Source of the DNA: Sphingomonas sp. 28-66-16
GTDB taxonomy: Bacteria > Pseudomonadota > Alphaproteobacteria > Sphingomonadales > Sphingomonadaceae
DNA length: 64,000 nucleotides
Direction of reading: 5' to 3'
NCBI GenBank assembly: GCA_002281485.1
Contig: NCGF01000001.1
Location: forward strand, 62,001 to 126,000
The first letter of the stretch is position 1. Each line of letters opens with the position of its first letter. Both the position numbers and the translations under genes were made by a program. Positions 44,787 to 54,909 of the stretch are shown piece by piece. Under the pieces are notes generated by a model. That model saw only the letters and a program-made list of their open reading frames with translations. It was not told where the DNA came from and did no database searches.

Positions 44787-45697
44787 GGCTTTGCGTCCAG
44801 AAACGCGCGCACCGCAGCGACCGTCGCTTCAGGTTGCTCCTCGATCAGCCAGTGGCCCGAATCCTTGATGACGGCCGACTGCACGTTGCGCGCAGCAAAG
44901 CGCATGACGCCCGCCATATTGGCCCCGAACGAGTGATCGCCGCCGATCGCCAGGACCGGCATCGTCAGCAGTCCTTCGGCCAGAAATGCCTGATTGTCGC
45001 GGGCATCCTGATCGAACGCCTTGAATTGTTCGAACCCGGCATGCATCGCCCCCGGCAGCGCGTAGAGGGCGGCATAATGGTTGCGTGACGCCTCGCTGAA
45101 CTTGGCGGGCGTCGCCGAGAATTCGTTCCAGAAGCGGTCGAGATAGATGCGCTCGCGTCCCGCGACGAGCCTTTCCATGTCGGGTCCGCCGAACCGGAAA
45201 TGCCAGAGCAGCGGGTTTTTGAGGATTTCCTCCCACGGGCCGACTCCGGGCAGCGGCGCGTCCATCAGCACGAACCGCTTCACCCGGTCGCGATGCTCGG
45301 CGGCGAACGCGTAGCCGACCATGTTGCCGATATCATGGGTGACCAGATCGACCGCCCCGATCTTGAGCGCGTCGAGCAATCCGCCAATATCCTGGCCTTG
45401 GGTCTTCTTGTCATACCCGCCCGCCGGACGCGCCGACCGGCCAAGGCCCCGCAGATCGGGGACGATCACCAAGTGATCCCGCGCCAGATCGGCGGCGAGC
45501 GGGGCCCACATGTCACCGGTTTCGCCATAGCCGTGCAGCAGCACCACCGCCGGACCCTTGCCACCGATGCGGACGTGCAGCGTCGTGCCGTTTGTCGCGA
45601 TATCGCGCTCGACAAAGGAGGGTGGAAAGGGCCGGACCTGGCCGGCCGCGGGCGCGGCGACCAGCAGCGCCAGGATCAACAGCATGAAGCGAGGCAT
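44783..45697 (-). CDS. Exported alpha/beta hydrolase of the epoxide hydrolase / haloacetate dehalogenase type
   Basis: A 304-residue protein with a signal peptide (LLILALLVAAPAAGQ) and a complete alpha/beta hydrolase core. The HGYGETGDMW oxyanion loop is followed by the nucleophile elbow VTHDIGNMVG, where the nucleophile is Asp, not Ser. An acidic residue in GGDHSFG and the histidine in DSGHWLIEEQ complete the triad. An Asp nucleophile points to epoxide hydrolase or dehalogenase-like chemistry. The ATG at 45697 with GGGGGAACGTC upstream is preferred over a longer frame. First gene of the operon with the cupin and isochorismatase-like genes, divergent from a LysR regulator. Confidence 0.88.
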   Translation of the reverse strand: MPRFMLLILALLVAAPAAGQVRPFPPSFVERDIATNGTTLHVRIGGKGPAVVLLHGYGETGDMWAPLAADLARDHLVIVPDLRGLGRSARPAGGYDKKTQGQDIGGLLDALKIGAVDLVTHDIGNMVGYAFAAEHRDRVKRFVLMDAPLPGVGPWEEILKNPLLWHFRFGGPDMERLVAGRERIYLDRFWNEFSATPAKFSEASRNHYAALYALPGAMHAGFEQFKAFDQDARDNQAFLAEGLLTMPVLAIGGDHSFGANMAGVMRFAARNVQSAVIKDSGHWLIEEQPEATVAAVRAFLDAKP

Positions 45698-45713
45698 GAC
45701 GTTCCCCCGTTGA

Positions 45714-45734
45714 CGAGCAAAGTTGAAGTGCTCG
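45714..45734. promoter_or_regulatory. Candidate LysR operator: inverted repeat CGAGCA-N9-TGCTCG
   Basis: Perfect 6-base arms (45714-45719 and 45729-45734) lie in the 111-bp space between the divergent hydrolase operon and the LysR gene, 17 bases from the hydrolase start. LysR regulators usually bind such interrupted dyads in the promoter of the neighbouring divergent operon. Purely positional and pattern-based. Confidence 0.35.
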
Positions 45735-45808
45735 ACATCAGAATGCCCGTCATGCATCGTCCGGACTAGCCCGGTCCTGTTGAAGCTTGTTTGCGGGATT
45801 GCCGAACA

Positions 45809-46696
45809 ATGATGAAGCTCGATGGCATTTCGGCGTTCGTCGCGATTGCCGAAGAAGGGTCGATCAGCGCGGGCGCAAGACGGCTCGGTGTTGCGAAATC
45901 AGTCGCGAGCGAACGGCTTGCCGAACTCGAGCGATCTTTAGGAACGCGGCTGTTTCAGCGCACCACGCGCAAATTGACGCTGACGTTGGACGGCACGATG
46001 TTCCTTCCACGGGCACAGCGCGTGCTGACGGAAACGGGCCAGGCCGTCGCCGAGATTGCCGAGCGGCGCGGCACATTGGCCGGTCCGTTTCGACTGTCGG
46101 CGCCCGTCAGCATCGGCATTCTCCATCTCGGGCCGGCGCTGTATCGATTCATGGCTGACAATCCCGAAGTCGAACTGTCGCTCGAACTCGACGATCGCTT
46201 CGTCGATGCCGCCGCCGATGGGTTCGACGCCGTGATCAGGCACGGCCCCGTCGTCGACAGCCGACTGGTCGCCAAACGGCTCGCGGTCACGCGACGGACG
46301 CTGGTTGCCTCGCCCGCCTACCTCGATCGCCACGCTGCGCCAACCTCGCTCGCAGAACTCCAGAATCATCGGGGGATTCTGTATACAAATCGCGATGCCG
46401 ACTGGCGCTTCTCAGGGGCCGACGGCTGGAAGGTGGTAAGGCCGCGCACGTGCATGCGCGTCAACAACGGCATTATCATGCGCGATGCCGCGCTGGCGGG
46501 TCTTGGCATCACCCTATTGCCGACGTTCTTCACGCATCGCGAGGTCGCGTCGGGGTCGCTGGTCCAGATCGATATCGGGGTGGAAGCTGAAGGTGCCGAA
46601 CTCGTCGTGTGCTATCCACGCGCCCGCACCGCGTCGGCCAAAGTGGCGGAACTGACGAGGGTACTCAGAGCGACTTTTGCGGAACTGCCCCGCTGA
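45809..46696 (+). CDS. LysR-family transcriptional regulator
   Basis: A ~295-residue DNA-binding regulator. The N-terminal winged helix-turn-helix is clear: FVAIAEEGSISAGARRLGVA, then SVASERLAELERSLGTRLFQ and RTTRKLTLTLDG. The C-terminal half is a periplasmic-binding-like effector domain (PFRLSAPVSIGILHLGPALY). ATG codons at 45809 and 45812 are both possible, a TTG at 45791 is less likely. Divergent from the hydrolase-cupin-isochorismatase operon, which it probably controls through the dyad at 45714-45734. It converges with the carotenoid oxygenase gene. Confidence 0.92.
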   Translation: MMKLDGISAFVAIAEEGSISAGARRLGVAKSVASERLAELERSLGTRLFQRTTRKLTLTLDGTMFLPRAQRVLTETGQAVAEIAERRGTLAGPFRLSAPVSIGILHLGPALYRFMADNPEVELSLELDDRFVDAAADGFDAVIRHGPVVDSRLVAKRLAVTRRTLVASPAYLDRHAAPTSLAELQNHRGILYTNRDADWRFSGADGWKVVRPRTCMRVNNGIIMRDAALAGLGITLLPTFFTHREVASGSLVQIDIGVEAEGAELVVCYPRARTASAKVAELTRVLRATFAELPR

Positions 46697-46711
46697 CTCG
46701 CGAAGCGCCGA

Positions 46712-48172
46712 TCAACTGCCCAGAGATGCCCGATCCGCCCACCAGCTATGCGTCCCGCTCGAAATCTTGTGCGGCAGCGCAATTCGGCACACCGGGCCCG
46801 CCGCGATGTCGCGCGCGTCGATCAGCACGCATTCGCTCGTGCCGCGGTTCTCGTCGGTGATGAAGCTCACCAGATAGCCGTCGTCCTCGGCCGTGCTGCC
46901 CAGGCGCGGCGCGAACGGGGCCTCGCTCGCATAGCGACCCTCGTCGAGCATCAGGCTCCAGCTGTCGCCCGTCTCGAGATCATGCTTGACGAAGCCGTTG
47001 AACAGGAACCAGCCGGGCCTGGTCGTCGTCGAATAGACATAGCGGTGCTTGCGGCCCGCGACCTGCTGGTTGATCATCCCGAATTCGAGAATGCGGTCGT
47101 CGAGCCGCTCTTCCTTGGTCGTCCCGTCGGCGAGGTTGAAGCGCCAGCGGTGGAGCTTGGGCTGGAAGCTGTGCTCGTCGACATAGGCCATCATATGGCC
47201 ATAGCCATCTTCGTTGGGCAGCGGCGCGGGCTGGGGATTGTCCTGGAAATAGGCGTCCATCACCACCTCGTCGCCCTCCTCATAGGCGTTGAGGAAATGG
47301 AGGATGTAGGTCGGCGCCGCCTCGAACCAGCGGATCTCCTCGGGTTGGCCGTGGCGCGGGATCAGCCCGAAGCGGCTCGGGATCCCCTGGTGCAGCCGCG
47401 CCGCGTGGAGGCCGCGCTGGAGCAGCTCCTGGTCCCAGAACATCGGCAGGTCGTTGACGATCGACCAATGCTCGGAAAAGATCATGTCGTGCGGCAGCCG
47501 CGGTCCCGGCAGCGGCACCGGGATGTAATGGACCAGCGTGCCGCCCGCATCGACGACGCCGTAATGCATATAGGGCGCGTGCTTCGAATAGTTGAAGAAC
47601 AGCAGTTCGCCGGTCGCCTCGTCGACCTTGGGATGCGCCGAGATGCCGTCGAGCGGCACCCAGGGCGCCAGCCCCAATGGCGCGAGCGTCTCGGGATCGA
47701 GCAGATAGCCCTCGCCGCACTGGTAGAAGGTCGAGAGCGCCTTGCCGGCATGGACGATGATGTCGGTGCTCGATGAATCCTTGAGCCCGCCATGCGCGCC
47801 GAAGCCCGGGCGCTTGGACGTGCCGGGCTTGTCCATCAGCCCGCCCCACAACGATCCGCCCGCTTCCTGCTCGGCGGCAAGGCAGCGGGTGCGCACGAAG
47901 CGGTTGCGATAGCTGGCGGTGCCGCCCGCAAAGCTGATCTGGTGGACCATCCCGTCGCCGTCGAACGGGTGATATTTGCCGAGCGGCTGGTGGAGCTGGT
48001 TCTCGGTGTTGCGCAGATAGACGCCGTCGATGTCGGCGGGGATCCTGCCCTCGATCACCTCGAGGTCGGTCGCGGTCAGCTCCTCGTGCTGCGGGGTCCA
48101 GGCGCCGTTGAGATAGGGATGGTTGCTCGGTTGCAGCGTGCCGGCAAGGGCGGTGCGTTCGAGAATCTGCAT
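46712..48172 (-). CDS. Carotenoid oxygenase family protein (RPE65/lignostilbene dioxygenase-like)
   Basis: A 486-residue non-haem iron(II) dioxygenase that cleaves a carbon-carbon double bond in a carotenoid, apocarotenoid or stilbene. The four iron-ligating histidines are at H180 (DGISAH), H228 (LPHDMIFSEH), H292 (LHFLNAYEEG) and H475 (GTHSWW), spaced as in the family, with the N-terminal propeller strand LRNTENQ. The ATG at 48172 has GGGAGAGG upstream. It lies 33 nt downstream of the DUF2891 gene on the same strand, so read-through from that operon is possible, though a functional link is not evident. Carotenoid versus stilbene substrate cannot be told. Confidence 0.92.
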   Translation of the reverse strand: MQILERTALAGTLQPSNHPYLNGAWTPQHEELTATDLEVIEGRIPADIDGVYLRNTENQLHQPLGKYHPFDGDGMVHQISFAGGTASYRNRFVRTRCLAAEQEAGGSLWGGLMDKPGTSKRPGFGAHGGLKDSSSTDIIVHAGKALSTFYQCGEGYLLDPETLAPLGLAPWVPLDGISAHPKVDEATGELLFFNYSKHAPYMHYGVVDAGGTLVHYIPVPLPGPRLPHDMIFSEHWSIVNDLPMFWDQELLQRGLHAARLHQGIPSRFGLIPRHGQPEEIRWFEAAPTYILHFLNAYEEGDEVVMDAYFQDNPQPAPLPNEDGYGHMMAYVDEHSFQPKLHRWRFNLADGTTKEERLDDRILEFGMINQQVAGRKHRYVYSTTTRPGWFLFNGFVKHDLETGDSWSLMLDEGRYASEAPFAPRLGSTAEDDGYLVSFITDENRGTSECVLIDARDIAAGPVCRIALPHKISSGTHSWWADRASLGS

Positions 48173-48205
48173 GCGGCCTCTCCCATTGTCTTGTCGGAGC
48201 CGATG

Positions 48206-49198
48206 CTAGCGCCCCTCGCCCGCCACCGCCAGCATCGCGAAGGTCGCCAGCCAGTGCGCGCCCATATAGTCGTCGGCGAGGTGCGGCAGCGACGCGGCGA
48301 GGTGCCGATCCGCCGAAGCGCGGGCGACATCGGCGAGCGCGGGGTCGAGCAGCCCGGCGATTCCGTTCAGGCACCAGGCGCGGCTGAGGTTGCATCCGTC
48401 GAGATGCGCGATCTTGCCGTCGGACCGGTCCGATACCGTCGCGGGGGTGAACAGGCTGGCGGGCGCGTGCGCGCCGAAGCGCGGCAGGAAAGCCGCGAAC
48501 CAGGCTCGAAACTCGGCCGGGTCGAGCATCTTCGCCATGCACATGGCCTCGCACAGCGCCGGCGACAGGAACTCGTCGCCGCCGGGCTCCCACGCCTGGC
48601 AGTCGCGATCGGCGCCGAACCAGCCGCGGGCGCGATCGGCGATCAGCGCAGCGAGCGGGGCGTGATGGGTCGCTGCCCAGTCATGCGCGAGGATCAGCGC
48701 GAAGGCGGTGTTGTAGTGGGTGCCGACCCGGATCGGATAGGTCAGCTTGGGCAGATGCCCGGCCAGCCGCGCGGCAAAGGCGCGGGCGAGCGGATCGAGC
48801 CTCGTCGCCCAGTCGGGCCGGTCCGATCGCGCCGCCTCGGCATGCAGCGCGAGCGCCCAGGCCCAGCCATAGGGCCGCTCGAACCCTGCCGAACCCGGAC
48901 GGTCGAGATAGGCGCGCTCGCCCTCGACCGCCTCGGGGGTGATCATGGCATCGACCAGCGCCTCGATCCGGGCATTGGCGGGCATCGCCGGAAACGCCCG
49001 CCGCACGCGGAGCAACAGCCAATAGCCATGCACGCAGCTGTGCCAGTCATAGCTGCCGAAGAAGATCGGGTGGAGCGCGCGCGGGCCCTGGACGTCTTCG
49101 GGTCCTGCAAACGTGTGATCGAGCTTGTGGGGATAGTCACGCGTGACATGGCCGAGCGCGATATCGGCGAAACGGGCGGCGAGCGCGGCATCGAGCAT
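48206..49198 (-). CDS. DUF2891 protein
   Basis: A 330-residue soluble protein of unknown function. Conserved-looking stretches such as HPIFFGSYDWHSCVHGYWLL, VGTHYNTAFALIL and WEPGGDEFLSPALCEA are rich in Trp, His and acidic residues, and the helical pattern suggests an alpha/alpha-barrel. This is typical of the DUF2891 family. There is no signal peptide. Its ATG overlaps the stop of the DUF979 gene by one base (TGATG), making it the fourth gene of the 5-oxoprolinase-type operon. An enzymatic role on an N-acyl or pyroglutamyl compound would fit the company it keeps, but is only inferred. Confidence 0.85.
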   Translation of the reverse strand: MLDAALAARFADIALGHVTRDYPHKLDHTFAGPEDVQGPRALHPIFFGSYDWHSCVHGYWLLLRVRRAFPAMPANARIEALVDAMITPEAVEGERAYLDRPGSAGFERPYGWAWALALHAEAARSDRPDWATRLDPLARAFAARLAGHLPKLTYPIRVGTHYNTAFALILAHDWAATHHAPLAALIADRARGWFGADRDCQAWEPGGDEFLSPALCEAMCMAKMLDPAEFRAWFAAFLPRFGAHAPASLFTPATVSDRSDGKIAHLDGCNLSRAWCLNGIAGLLDPALADVARASADRHLAASLPHLADDYMGAHWLATFAMLAVAGEGR

Positions 49199-50136
49199 CA
49201 GCGAAATCCCAGAAAATAGATGAGCAGCAGGTTGACCGCGAGCATCGGCAGCGCGGTGCCGATCTGCGCCCTGATCACCGCGTTGCGATCGTCGAGTTCG
49301 AGCAACGCGGCGGGGACGATGTTGAAATTGGCGGCCATCGGCGTCATCAGCGTGCCGCAAAAGCCCGCGAGCATCCCGATCGCGCAGACGATCGCCGGAT
49401 CCCCGCCAAAAACGCCGACGAGGATCGGCAGCCCGATCGCGGCGGTCATGATCGGGAAGGCGGCAAAGGCGTTGCCCATGATCATCGTGAACAAGGCCAT
49501 GCCGATCGCATAGGCAGCGACCGCGGCGAAGAGGTTGCCCGCAGGAATGATCCCGCCCGCGAGCCCGCCGACGACCTGCCCCACCCCCGTCACCGCGAAG
49601 AGCGCGCCGAGCGCTGCGAGCATCTGCGGCAGGACGGCGGCCCAGCCGACCGAGTCCATCAGCCGGCGTCCCTCCTCGATCGGCGCGAGCGGCGGCGGCC
49701 TGAGCCAGGCGTAGCACACCGCCAGCGCGAGCAGCACGCCCGCGCCGAGCGAGACGAGCGTCACCTGCTTGGGATCGACCAGCCCGCTATCCTTCAGAAA
49801 CAGGGTCCCCGCCAGCGCACAGACCGGCACGATCAGCGCGGGCCCGAACAGCCAGTTGCCGTGCCGCGCCGATGCGGCACGGCGCTCGGCCTGGCTGGTC
49901 GTGGCGGCGGTGCCGCGCCCGATCAGCCCGAACCCCGCGATCGCCACCAGCCCCAGCGCGAGCACGCCATTGCCGACGTCACCCAGCCAGTCGCCGCCAA
50001 GGAAGCTGATCGCGAGCAAGCCCCAGAAGGCGGCATTGCCGAACCGTTTGGCATTGCCGGCGTCGCGCGCGCTGAGCAGCGCGAAGGCGCCGAACACCAG
50101 CCCGGCAAAATCGTAGAGCAAGGGAAGCCCGATCAT
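49198..50136 (-). CDS. DUF979 membrane protein, putative transporter subunit
   Basis: A 312-residue integral membrane protein with about eight to ten hydrophobic segments, including the conserved GGIIPAGNLFAAVAAYAIGM and FCGTLMTPMAANFNIVPAAL blocks of the DUF979 family. Its ATG overlaps the DUF969 stop (ATGA). DUF969 and DUF979 proteins nearly always occur as a pair and sit near 5-oxoproline genes in other bacteria, hence the idea that together they form a 5-oxoproline transporter. That fits here, directly downstream of oplAH. Confidence 0.88.
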   Translation of the reverse strand: MIGLPLLYDFAGLVFGAFALLSARDAGNAKRFGNAAFWGLLAISFLGGDWLGDVGNGVLALGLVAIAGFGLIGRGTAATTSQAERRAASARHGNWLFGPALIVPVCALAGTLFLKDSGLVDPKQVTLVSLGAGVLLALAVCYAWLRPPPLAPIEEGRRLMDSVGWAAVLPQMLAALGALFAVTGVGQVVGGLAGGIIPAGNLFAAVAAYAIGMALFTMIMGNAFAAFPIMTAAIGLPILVGVFGGDPAIVCAIGMLAGFCGTLMTPMAANFNIVPAALLELDDRNAVIRAQIGTALPMLAVNLLLIYFLGFR

Positions 50137-50807
50137 CGCGCCGCGTCCCGGCGCAGGCGCCGGTCGAGCAGCAGCAAACGCACGCCATGGATGGCAAACG
50201 CCGCGATCGCGCTGGGGATCGCCCAGACCGAGAGCTGAAAGGGCGCGAGCTCGATCCCGTTCTGCTTGAGAAACCCGATGATCAGGAGAATGGAGCCGAT
50301 CGCGACGAAGATATCCTCGCCGAAGAACACCCCGACATTGTCGGTCGCGGCGGCGAACGCCTTGACCCGTTCGCGGGTCGGCGGATCGAGCGGGCCATGC
50401 GCGAGTTCGGCCGCCGCCTCGGCCATCGGCGCGACCAGCGGGCGCACCGTCTGGGCGTGCCCGGCGATCGACACCAGCCCGAGCGCCGCGGTCGCCTGGC
50501 GGAACAGCAGATAGGCGATCAGCAGCCGCCCGGTCGATGCCCCCCTGACGCCGGCGATCAGCGTCCGGGCGCGTTCCTGCAGCCCATAGCGTTCGAGCAC
50601 GCCGATCACCGGCAGCAGAATGTAGATGATCGTCACGAAACGGCTGTCGTTGAACGACTTGCCGAACGCCGCGACGATCGCGAGCGGCGCCATGCCGGCG
50701 GCGAGCCCGGTCGCCCCGGCGGCCGCGGCCACCACCAGCAGCGGATTGAGCCGCAGCGCGAAACCGATCACCACCACAAGGATGCCGATCAACAGCCAGT
50801 AATTCAT
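50133..50807 (-). CDS. DUF969 membrane protein, putative transporter subunit
   Basis: A 224-residue integral membrane protein with helices at about 3-20, 25-45, 60-80, 150-180 and 185-215 and the conserved stretches [20 protein letters not shown] and [20 protein letters not shown]. The latter, with NxGxFFGED, is characteristic of DUF969. Its start overlaps the end of oplAH by 4 bp and its stop overlaps DUF979. See DUF979 for the proposed joint transport role. Confidence 0.88.
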   Translation of the reverse strand: MNYWLLIGILVVVIGFALRLNPLLVVAAAAGATGLAAGMAPLAIVAAFGKSFNDSRFVTIIYILLPVIGVLERYGLQERARTLIAGVRGASTGRLLIAYLLFRQATAALGLVSIAGHAQTVRPLVAPMAEAAAELAHGPLDPPTRERVKAFAAATDNVGVFFGEDIFVAIGSILLIIGFLKQNGIELAPFQLSVWAIPSAIAAFAIHGVRLLLLDRRLRRDAAR

Positions 50808-53800
50808 CGCGCCCCAAATCCCCCGCCGCCCGGCGTTTCGATGATGAACACGTCGCCCGGCGCCATCGCTACCGTCGCGGTCGCGCCGAGCGACTCGATC
50901 GAGCCATCGGCGCGCCGCACCGCGTTTCGCCCCGGCGCCGCATCCCCCCCGCCGGCCAGCCCGCGCGGCGGCACCGCGCGGCGATTGGACAGGATGCCCG
51001 CCGTCATCGGTTCGAGAAAGCGGAGATGACGCACGACGCCGTCGCCGCCCCGATGCCCGCCCTGCCCGCCCGATCCGGGGCGGATCGCGAAGCGTTCGAG
51101 CACCACCGGCTGGCGGGTTTCGAGGATTTCGGGATCGGTCAGCCGGCTGTTGGTCATGTGCGTCTGGACCGCGCTCGCACCATCGAAATCGGGGCCAGCC
51201 CCGGCGCCCCCGGCGATCGTTTCATAATATTGGCGGGTCGCATCGCCGAAGGTGAAGTTGTTCATCGTCCCCTGCGACGGCGCCAGCGCGCCGCATGCGG
51301 CGAACAGCGCGTCGGTGATCACCTGGCTCGTCTCGACATTGCCCGCGACCACCGCCGCCGGGAAGCGCGGGTTGAGCATCGATCCTTCCGGCACGATCAG
51401 CGTCACCGGGCGCAGGCAGCCGTCGTTCATCGGGATCGGCGCGTCGACGAGGCAGCGGAACACGTAGAGCGCCGCCGCCCGGCAAATTGCATAGGGCGCG
51501 TTGAAGTTATCGGGCAGCTGGCCGCTCGTCCCGGCAAAGTCGATCACCGCCGATCGGCTCGCGTGATCGATCGTCAGCGCGACCCGCACCACCGCGCCAT
51601 TGTCCATCGGATAGGCAAAACTGCCGTCTCGCATCCCGGCGATCAGCGCGCGGACCGCTTCCTCGGCATTGGCCATGACATGGGCCATATAGGCGTCGAT
51701 CGTCGCGCGCCCATAGACCCCGGCGATCCGCTGGAGCTCGGCAGCGCCGCTCGCGCAGGCGGCGATCTGCGCCCTGATATCCGAAAGATTGCGATCGGGC
51801 CGACGCGCCGGCCAGGCGCCCGCGCCGAGCAGCGCACGAAATTCGGCCTCACACAGCCGGCCCGCGTCGACGAGCAGGAAATTGTCGATCAGCACGCCCT
51901 CGTCGAGGATCGATTTGCTGTTCGACGGCATCGATCCCGGGGCGATCCCGCCGACATCGGCATGATGCCCGCGCGCCGCGACATACCAGGCGGGCGCGGG
52001 ATCGTCGCCGACGAAGACGGGCATGATCACGGTGATGTCGGGCAGGTGCGTGCCGCCGCGATAGGGCGCGTTGAGGACATAGACATCGCCGGGCAGCATG
52101 CCGCGACCGTCGACCGGCTGCCCGTCGGGCCTGGGCCCGCGCGCGGCGATGATCGTGCGGATGCTGTCGCCCATCGAGCCGAGATGGACGGGGATGTGCG
52201 GGGCATTGGCGATCAGCGCGCCCGATCGATCGAACAGCGCGCACGAGAAATCGAGCCGTTCCTTGATGTTCACCGATGACGCCGTGTTCTGGAGCACGAC
52301 CCCCATCTGCTCGGCGATCGCCATGAACAGGTTGTTGAAAATCTCGAGCAGCACGGGATCGACTTCGGTGCCCGCCGCCGGCATGCGGACGACCTTGGCG
52401 ACACGATCGAGGATCAGATTGCCCTGCGCGTCGCGCGCGGCCTGCCAGCCGGGTTCGACGATCGTCGTGGCAAGCGGATCGACGATGATCGCCGGGCCGG
52501 TGATCCGTTGCCGGGCCGCGATCCGATCGCGTTCGAACAGCGGCCAACTGCCCGGCTCGATCGGGTGCGCGTCGCCGATCGGGGCGGGCGGGATCACCGA
52601 GGCCGCAGCGGCGCTCGCCCCGGTCGCCTCGGCAATCACCGTCTCGGCGATGATCCGCGCCGCGCCATCGGTATAGCCGAAGCGCTGGCGGTGGACCGTC
52701 GCGAACTGCACCAGCATCGCCGGGACGTCATCGGCTGCGAGCTCGATCGTGCTGTCGCTGCCGTCATAGCGCAGCGCGACGCGGCGCGCGACGCTGATCG
52801 CCGCCGCCGCCACCCCCTGCCCGACCAGATCGGCGCGCGCCGCCGTCGCCACGCTTGCGAGCGCATCGCCAAGCGGGGCTTCCGCTGCAGCATCGAGTGC
52901 GAGGCCGAGCGTGCGCTGGTGCAACGCCGACCGATCGGCGAGGCCAATGCCATAGGCCGAGAGGATGCCGGCGAGCGGATGAATCATCACCCGCTCGATT
53001 CCGAGCGCATCGGCGACGAGGCACGCATGCTGGCCGCCCGCGCCCCCGAAACAGGCGAGCACATAGCGGCTGACATCATGGCCGCGGGCGATCGAGATCG
53101 CCTTGATCGCGCGTGCCATCGTATCGACCGCGATCCGCACGAAGCCTTCGGCGAGCGCGACCGGGGTCAGCGCCGTCCCGGTCGCCTGCGCGGTCTCGGC
53201 GGCCATCGCCGTCAGGTGATCGGTCACCACCCCGGCATCGATCGGCTGGTTGCCGTCGGGGCCGAACATCGCGGGAAAATGATCGGGCCTGATCTTGCCG
53301 AGCATGACGTTGCAATCGGTGACCGTGATCGGCCCGCCGCGACGGTAGCAGGCCGGGCCCGGCACCGCCCCCGCCGATTCGGGGCCGACCCGCAGCCGCC
53401 CCCCCTCGAAACGGCAGATCGAGCCGCCCCCGGCCGCCACCGTGCTGATCTCGAGCATCGGCGCGCGGATCCGCACCCCCGCGACGAGCCGCTCGTTGCT
53501 GCGCTCATAGATGCCGGCATAATGCGAAACATCGGTCGAGGTGCCGCCCATGTCGAAGCCGATGACGCGGCCGAACCCTGCTGCCGCTGCCGACTTGACC
53601 ATCCCGACGATTCCGCCGGCGGGGCCCGACAGCACCGCATCCTTGCCCCGAAACGCCGCCGCATCGGCAAGCCCGCCGCTCGACTGCATGAACAGCAATT
53701 CGCCCGGATCGCCCAGCCCGGCGACGACCTGATCGACATAATGGCGCAGCACCGGCGACAGATAGGCATCGACCACCGTCGTATCGCCGCGCCCGATCAG

Positions 53801-54385
53801 CTTGATCAGCGGCCCGGTCCGGTGGCTGATCGACACCTGGGTGAAGCCGATTTCGCGCGCGAGCGTCGCCAGCGCGGATTCGTGCGCGGTCCAGCGCCAG
53901 CCATGCATCAGCACGATCGCGACCGCGCGAAAGCCCGCGTCATAGGCGGTCTGCAAGCCAGCGCGCGCGGCCTTTTCGTCGAGCGGCTCGATCACCGTGC
54001 CGTCGGCCAGCACGCGCTCGCCAATCTCGATGACGCGCTCGTAGAGCGGCTCGGGCAGGATGATCCGGCGCGCGAAGATGTCGGGCCGCGCCTGATGGCC
54101 GATGCGCAGCGCATCGCGAAAGCCACGCGTGATCGCCAGCACCACCGGCGCGCCCTTGCGCTCGAGCAGCGCGTTGGTCGCGACCGTCGTTCCCATCCGG
54201 ACCGCGCCGAGCGTGCCGCCGTGATCGGCGAGGATCATCCCGATCCCCGCCACCGCCGCGTCGGCATAGCGCTCGGGATTGTCCGACAGCAGCTTGCGCG
54301 TCACCACGCGGCCATCGGGATGCCGGGCGATGATATCGGTGAAGGTTCCGCCGCGATCGATCGCAAAGGCCCAGCCGCCGCTCAT
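50804..54385 (-). CDS. oplAH: 5-oxoprolinase-type HyuA-HyuB fusion (ATP-hydrolysing)
   Basis: A 1193-residue cytoplasmic enzyme with the HyuA-like domain first (nucleotide motif [11 protein letters not shown] at residues 8-18, [30 protein letters not shown]) and the HyuB-like domain from about residue 680 ([46 protein letters not shown], ending PGGGGFGAR). Length and order match eukaryotic-type 5-oxoprolinase, which opens 5-oxoproline to glutamate with ATP; related fusions act on hydantoins or N-methyl compounds. The downstream DUF969/DUF979 pair supports 5-oxoproline as substrate. The downstream gene starts inside its stop region. The glutamate formed could enter central nitrogen metabolism. 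Confidence 0.9.
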   Translation of the reverse strand: MSGGWAFAIDRGGTFTDIIARHPDGRVVTRKLLSDNPERYADAAVAGIGMILADHGGTLGAVRMGTTVATNALLERKGAPVVLAITRGFRDALRIGHQARPDIFARRIILPEPLYERVIEIGERVLADGTVIEPLDEKAARAGLQTAYDAGFRAVAIVLMHGWRWTAHESALATLAREIGFTQVSISHRTGPLIKLIGRGDTTVVDAYLSPVLRHYVDQVVAGLGDPGELLFMQSSGGLADAAAFRGKDAVLSGPAGGIVGMVKSAAAAGFGRVIGFDMGGTSTDVSHYAGIYERSNERLVAGVRIRAPMLEISTVAAGGGSICRFEGGRLRVGPESAGAVPGPACYRRGGPITVTDCNVMLGKIRPDHFPAMFGPDGNQPIDAGVVTDHLTAMAAETAQATGTALTPVALAEGFVRIAVDTMARAIKAISIARGHDVSRYVLACFGGAGGQHACLVADALGIERVMIHPLAGILSAYGIGLADRSALHQRTLGLALDAAAEAPLGDALASVATAARADLVGQGVAAAAISVARRVALRYDGSDSTIELAADDVPAMLVQFATVHRQRFGYTDGAARIIAETVIAEATGASAAAASVIPPAPIGDAHPIEPGSWPLFERDRIAARQRITGPAIIVDPLATTIVEPGWQAARDAQGNLILDRVAKVVRMPAAGTEVDPVLLEIFNNLFMAIAEQMGVVLQNTASSVNIKERLDFSCALFDRSGALIANAPHIPVHLGSMGDSIRTIIAARGPRPDGQPVDGRGMLPGDVYVLNAPYRGGTHLPDITVIMPVFVGDDPAPAWYVAARGHHADVGGIAPGSMPSNSKSILDEGVLIDNFLLVDAGRLCEAEFRALLGAGAWPARRPDRNLSDIRAQIAACASGAAELQRIAGVYGRATIDAYMAHVMANAEEAVRALIAGMRDGSFAYPMDNGAVVRVALTIDHASRSAVIDFAGTSGQLPDNFNAPYAICRAAALYVFRCLVDAPIPMNDGCLRPVTLIVPEGSMLNPRFPAAVVAGNVETSQVITDALFAACGALAPSQGTMNNFTFGDATRQYYETIAGGAGAGPDFDGASAVQTHMTNSRLTDPEILETRQPVVLERFAIRPGSGGQGGHRGGDGVVRHLRFLEPMTAGILSNRRAVPPRGLAGGGDAAPGRNAVRRADGSIESLGATATVAMAPGDVFIIETPGGGGFGAR

Positions 54386-54448
54386 CGCGCCGACCCTAGA
54401 GCCTCGCTCGCGGGTTTCAACTCCCCTCGGCGGCGCGGCCGACCCGGT

Positions 54449-54775
54449 CTATTGCCGACGCCCGCGCGCGCCACGCAGCGACTGGAGCGCTGCCGAACAG
54501 CCGCTCGACAGGCTCGAGCGGTGCGCGCGGATGCACGGGCCGAGCTTGCCGTCGCCGAGCACCATGCCGGCGCAGAAGGACGCGATATCGGCGCTGCACG
54601 CCTGCATGATGGCACCGCGACCGCTGGCCGGCGGCGGCACCGTGGCCTGATCGGTGGGTGCGGCCGGATCGGGCATCGTCATGTTGCTTTGAGCGGTGGC
54701 CATGGCAGCGGCGCCGAGCGCGGCCGAGAAGACGATGGTGACGAGGATCGAGCGGACATTGGCGATGGTGCGCAT
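54449..54775 (-). CDS. Small exported Cys-rich protein (GLG1-like repeat)
   Basis: A 108-residue protein with a signal peptide (core ILVTIVFSAALGAAAMATAQ) and a C-terminal domain with cysteines in ACSADIASFCAGM, LGPCIRAHRS and LSSGCSAAL. The pattern C-x5-D/S-x2-C, GxC, LSxxC resembles the cysteine-rich repeat named after Golgi protein GLG1, which bacteria use in short periplasmic proteins. The ATG at 54775 has AGGAAACC upstream and gives a normal signal peptide; a start 9 codons earlier is possible. Function unknown. It is divergent from the NRAMP-like gene. Confidence 0.72.
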   Translation of the reverse strand: MRTIANVRSILVTIVFSAALGAAAMATAQSNMTMPDPAAPTDQATVPPPASGRGAIMQACSADIASFCAGMVLGDGKLGPCIRAHRSSLSSGCSAALQSLRGARGRRQ

Positions 54776-54909
54776 GAGACTGGTTTCCTGGTTGGTCATC
54801 CCAGAACGATCGGCCACCGAAAACCCTTCGCAAGGCACCGCCCGCCCTCCGCGCCGGCGGCGCCGACAATGCCGATTGCTCGCGGCTGTGCGGCGTGCGA
54901 CGACCGGGC

